A stretch of DNA of 50,887 bases. Source: Desulfonatronum sp. GTDB taxonomy: Bacteria > Desulfobacterota > Desulfovibrionia > Desulfovibrionales > Desulfonatronaceae. Below the pieces are notes generated by a model. The model saw nothing but the letters and a program-made list of their open reading frames with translations. It searched no databases and was not told the origin of the DNA. Made by a program: the position numbers and the translations under genes. Shown piece by piece: positions 1-8,450 of this stretch. Positions within the stretch are counted from its first letter, which is position 1. Every line of letters starts with the position of its first letter. The DNA lies in NCBI GenBank assembly GCA_011049455.1, contig DSBL01000145.1, positions 1 to 50,887 of the forward strand, read 5' to 3'.

Positions 1-1
1 G

Positions 2-109
2 AAACGTCATGGACGCCCTACTACTCCCTTCATGTCAGCTGGGCTTACCGACCACGTCTGGAATATGAACGAATTGCTCAAAACACGTCCTGAAAACCTT
101 GTCATTTAA
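2..109 (+). mobile_element. C-terminal end of an insertion-sequence transposase (partial)
   Basis: The frame starting at base 2 is open to a TAA at 107-109 and reads as the last 35 residues of a protein, including TPFMSAGLTDHVWNMNELLK. From memory, the pattern R-x-TP-x-MxAGLTDHxWxxxELL is the usual tail of a group of IS1-like DDE transposases. The rest lies upstream of the window. The stop is followed without a gap by sequence that continues the SMC-like frame of the next gene. The simplest reading is that an insertion sequence landed inside that gene and that its end lies close to base 110. No terminal inverted repeat can be confirmed because the other end is not in view. The family assignment is moderately uncertain; that this is a foreign coding tail and not part of jetC is more secure. 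Confidence 0.55.
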
Positions 110-1762
110 AAGGGACCACGACCCGAGCTGGAGCAGGCCCTGGAATCAGACGCCCGGCGCAGGCAGGCCGCCCAGGAAAACCTGGATGAGGCGCAGCGGA
201 AGATTGATGCTGTGCTCTCCTTCATTCCCCTGCTGGAAGCCTATGCTGATCGCAACGCGCCAAAGCGGTCCTCGGACCTGGCCAGGTGCGTCCAGGATCT
301 GGAGGTCAGGAGGCCGGAGATCCTGCGCAGGGAGCAGCTGCTGGCCGAGCTGGACAGGGACGTTTTCCTGCTGGACTGGCGCGCCGCTCCGGAGCAGGTC
401 GAGGAACTGGAAAAGGCCCTGCTGGCGATCCGCCATGAGCTTCGGGAAATCGGCCGGGAGCTGGAGCGGCTTGCCGCGACAATGGGCCGACTGGAGCAGG
501 ACAAGCGGGACAAGGAGGCTCGGCGCGAGACACTGCTGGAGCAGCTTCGGTCCGCCGAAGTTTGCAAGGCGGTGCTGGAGAAGGAGGAACCCCTCGACGT
601 CCTGCTGGGCCGCGTGGATTTCCAGGAGGCCGAGACCCTGGAAACGGCTGTTCGCGAGCTGAAGGAAAACAGGGACCGGCAGGGAAAAGCGCGTGATGTA
701 CTCAATCAGGAACTTGGCGGGATCCAGTCTCAGCTGCTGAAGGTGACGGAGGACCTGGAGCGGTTTGTCAGGAAAGAAATGGAAGAGGCTGCGGAGCAGG
801 AAAACGCCCTGCGCGAGTGGCGGGTCTTTTTTCCTGACGAGGCCCCGCCCAGGCCGGGCGAAAGCCCCAGCCAGGGACTCGTGGAGCGGGCCAGGGTGCA
901 GCGGGAGTCCCTGCGCCAAACCCTTGGCCAGCGAATCGCCCAGGTGGGTTCCGGGCACGGCATTGCCGTGAACACGGAGCGTGAGCCGGACGAGTCAGCC
1001 GCGCTGCTGCTGGAAGCCATGATGCCCCAGGGCATTGATCTGGACAGGGAGCAAGAGCAGCTTGATCAGCTCCGGGCCGAGTTGAAAGGAATCGAGGACC
1101 GGATCAGGTCCTATGTGGAGGAGATCAAGCGAAACGTCGACGTGGACTTGAACGAACTCGGACGGCGGGTGCACCAGGTCAACCGCATCCTCTCGGATCT
1201 AAGTTTCGGCCGGATCAGACGGGTCCAGCTGGACCGGGAGTTCCTGCCGGCCTACGAAGGGCTCAAAAAACTCAAGGGCCAGCAGCTCACGCTCTTTTCC
1301 CATGGCGAGTCCCTGACCCTGCAGCAGTTCATCCAGCAGGTCCGGGGCATGGTCGCGCGGTATGCGAGAACCGAGGAGATCAGCGAGGAGCAGATCGCGG
1401 ACTATCGGACCTACGTCCGGATTCGTTGGACCATCACCGACGCGGAAGGCTCGACCCGGGACGCCGGCTTCTCCAGCGGCGAGGGGCTGGGCATCAATCT
1501 GGCCATCTGTCTGAGCCTGCTGTTCTATCTTTCCGGCGGTTCCGACCGGAGCAAGGTGCAAGGAATGCTGCTCATGGCCCTGGACGAAGCTGAACGGCTG
1601 GACGAGAAGGCCGTGCTCACGGTCAGATCCCTGCTGGACCGGGTCAACTGCCAACTTCTCGTGGCCCTGCCCAGAACGCTCCAGGTCCCCTCGTCCCTCT
1701 GTCACCTGCTCACCCCGCTCTCCCAGGGCGTGACCCACATCTCCGTCTACCACGAGGGCTGA
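110..1762 (+). pseudogene. jetC: JetC/MksB-like SMC ATPase, 5'-truncated
   Basis: About 550 codons of the C-terminal half of a MukB/JetC-type SMC ATPase. The first two thirds (to about base 1250) are charged coiled coil rich in Glu, Arg and Leu. The C-terminal head has an ABC-signature-like segment, SSGEGLGINLAICLSLLF, followed by a Walker B strand, LLMALDEAERLD, and then QLLVALP. MukB carries comparable elements in the same order. The N-terminal half with the Walker A motif is absent: the frame is closed upstream by a TAA at 107-109 that ends a transposase-like sequence. In Wadjet systems JetC (with JetA, JetB and JetD) compacts and cleaves small circular plasmids. This copy could not bind ATP normally, so it is taken as disrupted. 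An ATG at 212 could start a residual coiled-coil/head fragment. The stop is 2 bases before jetD. Confidence 0.75.
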
Positions 1763-1764
1763 TC

Positions 1765-2757
1765 ATGGGGGCAAGATGCCTTCTGAAAACCTGCCTGCGG
1801 CTGCGTGACCTTCAGGAGCAGCAAACAATCCGCCATACCAGCCTGCTTGACGAATACGTGTGGGCCGGCATCCTGGAGAGGACCGGCAATCTGGTCAAGA
1901 TCAAGGATCAAGACGCCCTGAGGGACATCCTTGATGTGCAATGCGCCGGACTTTTGCGGGACAAGGCCGAGGCGGAGCGTCTTCTCCAGGAGCTTGGGCT
2001 GGACATCGCGATCACTGCTCTGCCCCGGGAAGCGCTCCTGCTGGCCAGAGCCTTGCGATCAGCACCGGCCATCCCTGAACGAGCCTGGCACCAGCAGCTT
2101 TCCGCCGAGCTTTTCGGCGACTCGAAATTCCTCCAGAAGCACCACCTGCTCCTGCGTATCTATTCTCAATGGCGGGCCAATGCCGGAGGCAGCGGGGAAC
2201 TGCGGATCAAGGCCTTTGAGACGGTCCAGCACGAACAGGGGCTGGACCTGCTTCAGGTCACCGTATGCTGCGGCCAGGCGGTCCTGGACGCCGTCCATGC
2301 CTCGGGTCTGCAACACTGGGATTTTTCCAGGCTGGACCTTGTGGTCACCTGCGAAAACCTCTCCCCGTTCCTCCAGCTTGACCTGCCGCGAGGCCTGCTC
2401 GTCTCCACCTCAGGCTATGCCGGCGGCGCCGTGAACAATCTGCTGCGCGGCCTTCCGGATTCCTGCCGCTGGGTGCACTTCGGCGACCTTGATCCGGACG
2501 GTTTGTTCATTTTCGAGAGGATGCAGCAGACCACGGGACGAGACGGGCGCTTTTTCCCGACGGTTTCGTTCCTCGGAGAAACCGACCTGCCGGGATACCC
2601 GGCCAAGCGGACCTGGGAGCCGGAGCGCTACGTCTCGGAGCAGGCCAGGGAACTGGCCCGCTGGGGAGCGGAAAGGAATCTCTACGTGGAGCAGGAGACG
2701 ATCATGGCTGCTGTCAATGGGCCGGCACTCACTTTGCGACTTTTAAAGGGACAATGA
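1765..2757 (+). CDS. jetD: Wadjet/Jet nuclease subunit JetD (Toprim, DUF2220-like)
   Basis: A 330-residue protein two bases downstream of the jetC remnant, with a GAGGG ribosome site 6 bases before the ATG. The N-terminal part is helical and probably a winged-helix region. The C-terminal half has the marks of a Toprim fold: a Glu in VTCENLSPF (about residue 196) and the metal-binding DxD in HFGDLDPDG (about residue 240), preceded by a GYAGGAVNNLL helix. This is the arrangement of JetD/MksG, the topoisomerase VI-like nuclease of Wadjet plasmid-defence operons, and JetC-JetD adjacency supports it. The reading frame is intact although its SMC partner is truncated, so the protein probably has no functional complex here. 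jetA and jetB, if still present, would be beyond the left edge. The stop codon lies inside a large inverted repeat. Confidence 0.75.
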   Translation: MGARCLLKTCLRLRDLQEQQTIRHTSLLDEYVWAGILERTGNLVKIKDQDALRDILDVQCAGLLRDKAEAERLLQELGLDIAITALPREALLLARALRSAPAIPERAWHQQLSAELFGDSKFLQKHHLLLRIYSQWRANAGGSGELRIKAFETVQHEQGLDLLQVTVCCGQAVLDAVHASGLQHWDFSRLDLVVTCENLSPFLQLDLPRGLLVSTSGYAGGAVNNLLRGLPDSCRWVHFGDLDPDGLFIFERMQQTTGRDGRFFPTVSFLGETDLPGYPAKRTWEPERYVSEQARELARWGAERNLYVEQETIMAAVNGPALTLRLLKGQ

Positions 2758-2821
2758 TGTCATGGTGAAGCTGGCAGGCAGCAGACGTCATTACGATAAT
2801 GAGCAGCAAAGTGAGTGCCGG
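2722..2821. repeat. 16-bp perfect inverted repeat around the jetD stop codon
   Basis: CCGGCACTCACTTTGC at 2722-2737 is repeated exactly inverted at 2806-2821, with 68 bases between. About 13-15 bases inside each arm the match resumes imperfectly (AATGATGTC against AATGACGTC). The left arm is still inside the jetD coding region and the TGA (2755-2757) is in the loop. There is no U-run, so it is not a plain terminator. It could be a folded 3' end, an end remnant of a small mobile element, or an inverted micro-duplication. Confidence 0.6.
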
Positions 2822-3149
2822 GATGATCAGGATGGAATAGAAAGGGTGCCCCGACATGGTCTTGGCAGATGGAGCGCCGCTCTTTGGAGAAACATGGAGT
2901 CCCTTCCTAAAGACGGGGTCGCGGTATCGGGACGAATTCGATAACGCCATGGAGAAGGCTTGGAGCAAGGACGTTGCACTAAGCCAAAAACGGATGACAA
3001 AAGACCGAGAACGAAAAAACAATTGGTTGCGACAGCACGATTTTAAAGAACAGACAAAAACAGTCTTTTCAGTAGGATCAAACTGAGGCGTCAGGAGCAG
3101 TGCCAACTTTTGAATTGGCATCAAAAGACAAATGGGTACAATTGTACCC
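2758..3149. other. Intergenic stretch between jetD and the toxin gene
   Basis: No convincing gene is present. On the minus strand a 42-codon frame (2729-2857) starts ATG and would give a small protein with one hydrophobic segment, but it has no ribosome site and its end overlaps jetD. On the plus strand a 76-codon frame (2856-3086) also lacks a ribosome site and resembles nothing recognisable. The right end carries the promoter of the toxin-antitoxin pair. Confidence 0.5.
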
Positions 3150-3151
3150 AT
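3115..3151 (+). promoter_or_regulatory. Toxin-antitoxin promoter with 20-bp palindromic operator
   Basis: TTGGCA (3115-3120), a 16-base spacer and TACAAT (3137-3142) form a good sigma-70 promoter. The perfect palindrome ATGGGTACAATTGTACCCAT (3132-3151) covers the -10 element and runs into the toxin start codon at 3150. Its GTACA/TGTAC arms resemble the TGTACA cores bound by YefM-type antitoxins. The expected start of transcription (about 3149-3150) coincides with the ATG, so the mRNA is probably leaderless; no Shine-Dalgarno sequence is present. Confidence 0.7.
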
Positions 3152-3542
3152 GAAAGTTGTTGCCGATACCAATACGTTTCTTGCCGTTGCTTTGAACGAA
3201 CCGGAGAAAGATGCTCTGATCCGGACGACATCTGGGCACCAGCTCATTGCTCCCGAGGTTCTGCCATACGAAATCGGCAATGCTCTGACTGCGATGTTGA
3301 AAAAAGGCGTCCTTACTCCTCCAGAAGTTGCACTCACCTGGGACGCTGTTCGGCAAATTCCCGTGGAACTCAGGGCGGCTGACATGCGCGAGGCATTGCG
3401 CTTGACCGTAAGGTTCCAGATATATGCCTATGATGCGTATTTTCTTGATTGCGCGTTAAACGGCCGTTTTCCTCTCCTGACCCTTGATCGTGGCATGAGA
3501 CGGTGCGCGCAACAGCTGAATGTACAAATACTGGAGTTTTGA
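3150..3542 (+). CDS. PIN-domain toxin (VapC-like ribonuclease)
   Basis: A 130-residue PIN protein. The N-terminal strand KVVADTNTFLAVAL holds the first acidic residue. A Glu in PYEIGNAL, an Asp pair in YAYDAYFLDCAL and a late Asp in LLTLDRGM complete the usual acidic metal site of VapC-type RNases. The start at 3150 is chosen because the protein similarity begins at MKVVAD and because the promoter places the transcript start at this codon; an upstream in-frame ATG at 3132 lies inside the -10 palindrome. The antitoxin gene follows 2 bases after the stop, so the order is toxin first, the reverse of classical vapBC. PIN toxins typically cleave tRNA or rRNA; the target here is unknown. Confidence 0.85.
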   Translation: MKVVADTNTFLAVALNEPEKDALIRTTSGHQLIAPEVLPYEIGNALTAMLKKGVLTPPEVALTWDAVRQIPVELRAADMREALRLTVRFQIYAYDAYFLDCALNGRFPLLTLDRGMRRCAQQLNVQILEF

Positions 3543-3544
3543 TC

Positions 3545-3802
3545 ATGCAAGTATTTACCTATTCCCAGGCCCGCCAGGCATTGGCAACGGTCCTGAACAC
3601 CGCTCGCTCCGAGCGGGTTTTGATCACCCGTCGCAGCGGAGAAACTTTTGAGGTCACGCTCAGGCCCGCCCCCAAATCACCTTTTGACGTACCTGGAGTG
3701 ACAACCCGGGCTGCCACTCGGGATATTCTCGCTGCGATTCGAGAATCGAGGTCGCGGGCAAGCGAGCAGGATGCATCTCCGGTGGACAAGGCTTCTCAAT
3801 GA
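3545..3802 (+). CDS. Phd/YefM-type antitoxin
   Basis: An 85-residue protein starting ATG two bases after the toxin stop, so the two are surely co-translated. The N-terminal part, FTYSQARQALATVLNTA followed by ERVLITRRSGETF, is the DNA-binding fold of Phd/YefM antitoxins. The C-terminal tail (DILAAIRESRSR...) is charged and probably the flexible toxin-binding segment. It is expected to bind the palindrome over the operon's -10 region and to repress the pair together with the toxin. A degraded relative with the same RRSGETF block lies on the opposite strand near 36.6 kb. Confidence 0.83.
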   Translation: MQVFTYSQARQALATVLNTARSERVLITRRSGETFEVTLRPAPKSPFDVPGVTTRAATRDILAAIRESRSRASEQDASPVDKASQ

Positions 3803-3860
3803 CTCCATGCGCGTCAGAGGATGTGTGTCCAAGGCTGCCGGCTTCTTTGTTCGCTCTCCC

Positions 3861-5165
3861 TCAATCCTCCAGCCTAATATCCTTCCCCTCCTTGATCCGC
3901 TTCATGGTCCTAACCGCGCACACCTTGCCGCACATGGTGCAGGAGTCCTCGTGGGCCGGGCGGGAGGAGGCGCGAAAGGCCCGGGCTTTTTCCGGGTCCA
4001 GGGCCAGGCTGAACATGGCTTCCCAGTCCAGATCGGCCCGGGCCTTGGACATCGCGTCATCCCAGTCGCGTGCGCCAGAAATACCCTTGGCAATGTCCGC
4101 GGCGTGGGCCGCGATGCGGGCGGCCATGATGCCTTCCTTCATGTCCTCCAGGGTGGGCAGGCGCAGGTGCTCCGCCGGGGTGACGTAGCACAAAAAATCC
4201 GCGCCCGCGGCCGCGGCCACAGCCCCGCCGATGGCGCTGGTGATGTGGTCGTAGCCCGGGGCCACGTCCGTGACCAGGGGGCCGAGTACGTAGAAGGGCG
4301 CGCCGTGGCAGAGCCGTTTTTCCAGGACCATGTTCGCGGCGATCTCGTTCAGGGCCATGTGCCCGGGGCCTTCGATCATCACCTGGACGTTGCGCTCCCA
4401 GGCCCGTTTGGTCAGCTCGCCCAGGACGATCATCTCCTGGACCTGGACCGCGTCCGTGGCGTCGTGCAGCGACCCCGGGCGGCAGCCGTCGCCGAGACTC
4501 AAGGTCACGTCGTGCTTCACGCAGATGTCCAAAAGCCGGTCAAAGTGCTCGTAGAACGGGTTCTCGGCGTCGTTCTCCTTCATCCAGGCATAGAGCAGGG
4601 AGCCGCCGCGGGAGACCAGGGAGATCAAGCGGTCGGTTTTCTCGATCCGCTCCGCGGTCAGCCGGTTCAGTCCGCAGTGGATGGTCAGAAAGTCCACGCC
4701 GTCATCCACATGAGCTTGGACCACGTCATAGAATTCGTCCGCGCTGATATCGGAAAGATTCTTGTCGTAGAACCCAACCGCGTCGTAAATGGGCACCGTG
4801 CCGATCATGGCCGTGGATTCGGCGATCAGGGCTTGGCGAAACTCCCGGGTCTTGCCGTAGCAGCTCAGGTCCATGATCGCCTCGGCTCCCAGGCGCAGGG
4901 CGTGGCGGACCTTTTCCATTTCCAGGTCCATGTCGTGAGCGTCCTTGGAAATGCCCAGGTTCACGTTGATCTTGGTACGCAGCCCCCGGCCCACGCCCTC
5001 TGGGTCCAGGCGGGCATGATTTTTGTTCGCCGGGATGATCACCTCACCGATGGCCATGCGTTCTATCAAGGTTTCCAGAGGCAGGTTCTCCTTGGCCGCC
5101 ACGATGCGCATCTGCTTCGTGACAATGCCCCGCCGGGCCGCGTCCATCTGGGTGGTATACGTCAT
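3861..5165 (-). CDS. thiC: Phosphomethylpyrimidine synthase ThiC
   Basis: A 434-residue radical-SAM enzyme that turns aminoimidazole ribotide into HMP phosphate, the pyrimidine half of thiamine. It is the short bacterial form. The C-terminal cluster motif is C-T-M-C-G-K-V-C near residues 411-418 (CX2CX3C), binding the 4Fe-4S cluster. Conserved core blocks include [30 protein letters not shown] and [17 protein letters not shown]. The ATG overlaps the thiE stop (ATGA), so the two are translationally coupled and thiE is upstream. Both are under the TPP riboswitch at about 6.0 kb. The gene ends tail to tail with the antitoxin gene, 58 bases away. Confidence 0.98.
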   Translation of the reverse strand: MTYTTQMDAARRGIVTKQMRIVAAKENLPLETLIERMAIGEVIIPANKNHARLDPEGVGRGLRTKINVNLGISKDAHDMDLEMEKVRHALRLGAEAIMDLSCYGKTREFRQALIAESTAMIGTVPIYDAVGFYDKNLSDISADEFYDVVQAHVDDGVDFLTIHCGLNRLTAERIEKTDRLISLVSRGGSLLYAWMKENDAENPFYEHFDRLLDICVKHDVTLSLGDGCRPGSLHDATDAVQVQEMIVLGELTKRAWERNVQVMIEGPGHMALNEIAANMVLEKRLCHGAPFYVLGPLVTDVAPGYDHITSAIGGAVAAAAGADFLCYVTPAEHLRLPTLEDMKEGIMAARIAAHAADIAKGISGARDWDDAMSKARADLDWEAMFSLALDPEKARAFRASSRPAHEDSCTMCGKVCAVRTMKRIKEGKDIRLED

Positions 5166-5815
5166 TGTTGCGCCTCCTGCAGAGCCGTGTGCATGATCCG
5201 GCGCAGCATCCTCACCTGATGGCCGATGTCCGGCTTGGAAACGATTTCCGAAACCATGGCCATGCAGCGCGCCCCATGCCGGACCACTTCCGCGATATTA
5301 CTTTCTTTGATGCCGCCAATAGCCACGACAGGCAGGGCAACATTTTGCAGAACCCAGGTGAGAAGATCCAGACCCACCGGCGCGCAGGCGTCTTCCTTGG
5401 TCCTGGTGGCGTAGATCGGGCCCACGCCGATGTAGTCGACGCCCAGACTCAACGCGTCAACAGCTTCCTGCCGGGTTTGCGTGGACAGACCGATGATTTT
5501 TCCGGACCCGAGCAGCTTGCGGATGGCAGGTACCGGCAAATCGTCCTGCCCGACGTGCACGCCGTCCGCGTCCACGACCTGCGCCAAAGCAACATCGTCA
5601 TTGACCACGAAGAGCGCGCCGTACCGGCTGGTCAATGCCCGGATAATCTCACATTCCTGTAGTTTTTGAACCGGAGTTTTTTTCTTTTCCCGGTACTGGA
5701 CAAGCTTCACACCCGCGTCCAGCATCGCTTGAACCACGTCCAGATTGGATCTGCCCAGGGAATGCTCCTCGCTGGTCAAGGCATAGAGATCCACGTCACG
5801 CAACGGATTGTCCAC
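5162..5815 (-). CDS. thiE: Thiamine-phosphate synthase ThiE
   Basis: Couples HMP-PP and thiazole phosphate to make thiamine phosphate. A 217-residue TIM barrel with the family blocks [45 protein letters not shown] and VVAIGGI. The GTG at 5815 is preferred as start because GGAGGG sits 5 bases upstream and the family similarity begins at LYALT; an open frame extends 27 codons further but would add an unlike N terminus. The stop overlaps the thiC start. A TPP riboswitch lies about 180 bases upstream on the same strand. Confidence 0.96.
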   Translation of the reverse strand: MDNPLRDVDLYALTSEEHSLGRSNLDVVQAMLDAGVKLVQYREKKKTPVQKLQECEIIRALTSRYGALFVVNDDVALAQVVDADGVHVGQDDLPVPAIRKLLGSGKIIGLSTQTRQEAVDALSLGVDYIGVGPIYATRTKEDACAPVGLDLLTWVLQNVALPVVAIGGIKESNIAEVVRHGARCMAMVSEIVSKPDIGHQVRMLRRIMHTALQEAQQ

Positions 5816-5998
5816 GAAAGTCCCTCCCTTTGTCAGCAATGTCCGGACGCTATGGCCGGGCGGCCGGCTTGGCAAAATCACATCCGCGAAGAACAAGGGG
5901 AGGGCAAGGAACGCCTTTTACGGAATTTGATCAAAAGGGCGCGGCCAGGAAGGTTCGGCCTGAAGCGGTGCAAATCCGATGAGGCGATGTGCGCGGCG

Positions 5999-6078
5999 CT
6001 TCCCTACGACGGCATGATCCGTGTCAGGTTCCAAGGGTCGGGGCGCGTGCCCCCTCTCAGCCTTGCGGCTCCCCCAGC
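5999..6078 (-). promoter_or_regulatory. TPP riboswitch (THI element)
   Basis: Read on the minus strand, this segment has the conserved THI-box blocks in order: GGGGGAGCC, GGCTGAGA, a GC-rich variable stem, GACCCTTGGAACCTGA, and CGGATCATGCCGTCGTAGGG. These form the pyrimidine- and pyrophosphate-sensing arms of the TPP aptamer. It precedes thiE-thiC by about 180 bases. No clear intrinsic terminator is visible between aptamer and thiE, so control could be at translation initiation or through Rho. Confidence 0.96.
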
Positions 6079-6197
6079 AAAAAATACAAGCGGCTCTTTC
6101 AACCGGCGCCGTTATCCTGATGCCGGCTGAAAGTGTTGCCGAATGTCAAGACAAGACGACGTTTACCAACATTTTCTTGAAAACAAAAGAATCCTGG

Positions 6198-6512
6198 CTA
6201 TAAAATCTTGCGCTCCAATTTCGCGTCCTGCTCCAAAAAAACCGGACCAAGAACGTACACGCGGATCTTGCTGCTGCGCGGAAACTCCTTGCGCAACAGG
6301 GATTGCAGAAGCTTGCGCAACTTGTCCCGGGGCACGCCTTGATGCAGCCTGTGTTCAAACCCCTCCTGCAGGATGCTCCAGGTTGCTTGGGCGTCACGGC
6401 GGAACATGATCCGCCGATTGCGTTTGTAGGTCCGGATTTCCAGGCAGTGCCCCGACGGCAGCTTTTCCAGCCGCTCAAGCAGGGTCTGAATAGCTGAACT
6501 CTTGTCGATCAT
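6198..6512 (-). CDS. Small basic protein of unknown function
   Basis: A 104-residue protein, last gene of the long minus-strand cluster, 6 bases after the transglycosylase gene. It is rich in Arg and Lys and has no signal peptide or membrane segment. It has a helical start (QTLLERLEKL), a strand-like CLEIRTYKRNRRIMFRR and an RKLLQSLLRKEFP helix. I do not recognise the family. The close spacing suggests co-expression with the transglycosylase. No clear ribosome site precedes the ATG, which would fit translational coupling. Confidence 0.6.
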   Translation of the reverse strand: MIDKSSAIQTLLERLEKLPSGHCLEIRTYKRNRRIMFRRDAQATWSILQEGFEHRLHQGVPRDKLRKLLQSLLRKEFPRSSKIRVYVLGPVFLEQDAKLERKIL

Positions 6513-6518
6513 GCATTG

Positions 6519-8411
6519 TCAGTGTCCGACCAGGCAGATGCTGGCCTTGTCCAGGGCCTCTTGTCTGACCCAATCCCATTTTTCCCGAAACAGACTGTCG
6601 TTGCGGTACAATTTGTCGTCGCTCAAGCGCTGCATGAAACGGTCTCGTTGGCCCGGACCGCCGTTGTACATGGCATAGAGCAGGCCCGCGACAGTATCCG
6701 CGTCCCACGTCCGGTCAGGTTCGCGGCGCATTTTGGGTTCGGCGTATTTGGTCAGGTAAAGTTCCAAAATTTTGGTTCCGGCGCGGGCGTTGTAAGCGAT
6801 ATCCCAGCGCAACTTGTACTGATCGTAAATGCCCCGCCAGACCCGTTCGTTGATTTGCATCAGGCCCACGGAGGTATTGTTGTAGGAGCGCAAAAACGTG
6901 ACCTGTTCCCCGGTGGCGACGAACTGTCGAAAACAGCTTTCCTGCCAGGCCGTGGCCAGAACCAAGTCTTCAAACATGAGCGCATGTTCCTTGACCATGC
7001 TGCTCTCTGACACCGTAATCGTGGCCTGCTCCCTGAGCAGGGTCTGCACCCTGTCCAGGTAGCCGTGCAGGTCGCTGCGACGAAAAATCCAAGGATCATC
7101 TCGGCCGAAGCCGAAGGACTCGGCCCTGGCCGGTGCCGCAAAAAGTCTGCCCAGCAGGCTAAAAAACCAAGGCAGCGCGTGCGACGGCAAAGGAGCCTCG
7201 TCCAGGGTGGAGTGGTCCTCCAGACCCAACGTACGCAGCAAATCCGGAAGCACCTCGGGACCATAGTCCAAAAGCGTTTCTTTGCCCTCCGCCAACAAAT
7301 GGGCCAGGCGCAACAGCCCTTCCCTGCTGATGTCCAAACCCAGGGCCGGTCCAAGCTTGTCCAGGGCCACCAGGGCGTCGGATGCCGAGAAAAAGGCAAA
7401 ATATCCCAGCATGGAGCCTGATCCGGGGCTTGCCAAATGGCTGCGGAAAAGCGGCCCCAAGACCCCCCACGCCTCGACGAATTGAGCTCGCACCAGATCC
7501 CTGCCGGGCTCCGGGGCCTCCAACTCCTCCAGGAAAGCGTGACGCAAGCGCAGCAGAACATCTAGCAGCAGCAACCGTTCCTCGGCCTCCAGTTCCTTGC
7601 CGGCCAGGGTCGTGATGATGTTCACCAGGAAGGCGTCCCAGACCTCCCAGCCGGCGATGAACCGCTCCAGTTCCTCATCTGTGAGTTGCTCCTCCGCAGC
7701 CTCTTCCTGAACATCCTCGTGGAACAATCCCCATGGGACGCTGATTTCATTTTCCAACCGCAGCCCAAGGGGTTCCACCGTGACCACGCCGGGACGTAGG
7801 CTGGCAAGCATTGCCAACATCAGGTCCGGCTGGTCCTTGGGCATGATCAAGGGAAGAAACTCGCGCAGCTCCATAATTGGTGGACCCAAGTCCACGCGAA
7901 TGGTTTCCTGATGACCGAACACATGTTCTTCAACCATGCTCCAGGCCAGATTGGCCAATCGGGCGGGTTTCCTGTCCGCGGTCAACAGCAGGGAGGACTC
8001 TGTGGAGAATCCCAGGGTCCAGTCCGCAGGATTGATCGCGGGTGTTTTATGCATCACCAAAAAGCCATCAAAAGTCACGGGAAGCAGGCACACACTGCCC
8101 ACGCCCAACCCGTGTCGAACATACAGCCGGATTTCCAAAAAAAGTTTCTGATCCTCCTCGTAAAATCGCGGGGAAGAAACCACCACGTCACGACACCCAT
8201 CCTGCTCGTGCAGCAGCACAGTTTCCTGCTTCGTTCCAGCAAAAAACGATTGCGCCACCAGGGTATTCAACAGGGAAAAGTCAATGGTCATGGGCACGAC
8301 GGCGGTCCGGTCTTCTGCCCGGCCTTGCTTCGGCATCAAGGGTGGAAACAATGCCAAAAAAAATAAACCCAGAATAATAAGTCGGCGGATGGTTGCGAAT
8401 TTGTTGTTCAT
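6519..8411 (-). CDS. Exported lytic transglycosylase (SLT domain, C-terminal)
   Basis: A 630-residue protein with a signal peptide (hydrophobic residues about 11-27, then Ala-x-Ala-like cleavage near GRAE). A long helical domain with several Leu/Glu-rich segments fills residues 40-440. The last 170 residues are a lysozyme-like SLT domain: TAWQESCFRQF carries the catalytic Glu, followed by SVGLMQIN, YNARAGTKILELY and LLYAMYNGGPG. It should cleave peptidoglycan in the periplasm. The large N-terminal part is not recognised. It follows two glycosyltransferase genes and a stator pair in the same cluster, so a role in opening the wall for a surface structure is possible but unproven. Confidence 0.88.
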   Translation of the reverse strand: MNNKFATIRRLIILGLFFLALFPPLMPKQGRAEDRTAVVPMTIDFSLLNTLVAQSFFAGTKQETVLLHEQDGCRDVVVSSPRFYEEDQKLFLEIRLYVRHGLGVGSVCLLPVTFDGFLVMHKTPAINPADWTLGFSTESSLLLTADRKPARLANLAWSMVEEHVFGHQETIRVDLGPPIMELREFLPLIMPKDQPDLMLAMLASLRPGVVTVEPLGLRLENEISVPWGLFHEDVQEEAAEEQLTDEELERFIAGWEVWDAFLVNIITTLAGKELEAEERLLLLDVLLRLRHAFLEELEAPEPGRDLVRAQFVEAWGVLGPLFRSHLASPGSGSMLGYFAFFSASDALVALDKLGPALGLDISREGLLRLAHLLAEGKETLLDYGPEVLPDLLRTLGLEDHSTLDEAPLPSHALPWFFSLLGRLFAAPARAESFGFGRDDPWIFRRSDLHGYLDRVQTLLREQATITVSESSMVKEHALMFEDLVLATAWQESCFRQFVATGEQVTFLRSYNNTSVGLMQINERVWRGIYDQYKLRWDIAYNARAGTKILELYLTKYAEPKMRREPDRTWDADTVAGLLYAMYNGGPGQRDRFMQRLSDDKLYRNDSLFREKWDWVRQEALDKASICLVGH

Positions 8412-8450
8412 GGCAGGAAGGGGAGGAGGTTGTGACGAAGCAGCGTATCT

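Noticed and set aside
146-958. 270-codon minus-strand frame over the jetC remnant
   Set aside because: Antisense to a clear SMC coiled coil; no known motif.
2722-2821. Integron attC site
   Set aside because: The arms do not carry the GTTRRRY/RYYYAAC core sites.
2729-3385. 218-codon minus-strand frame and a 42-codon hydrophobic small ORF within it
   Set aside because: Runs antisense into the toxin gene; the small ORF has no ribosome site. Kept only as a note.
3771-5219. 482-codon open frame on the plus strand opposite thiC
   Set aside because: Shadow of thiC in GC-rich DNA; no family similarity and no ribosome site.
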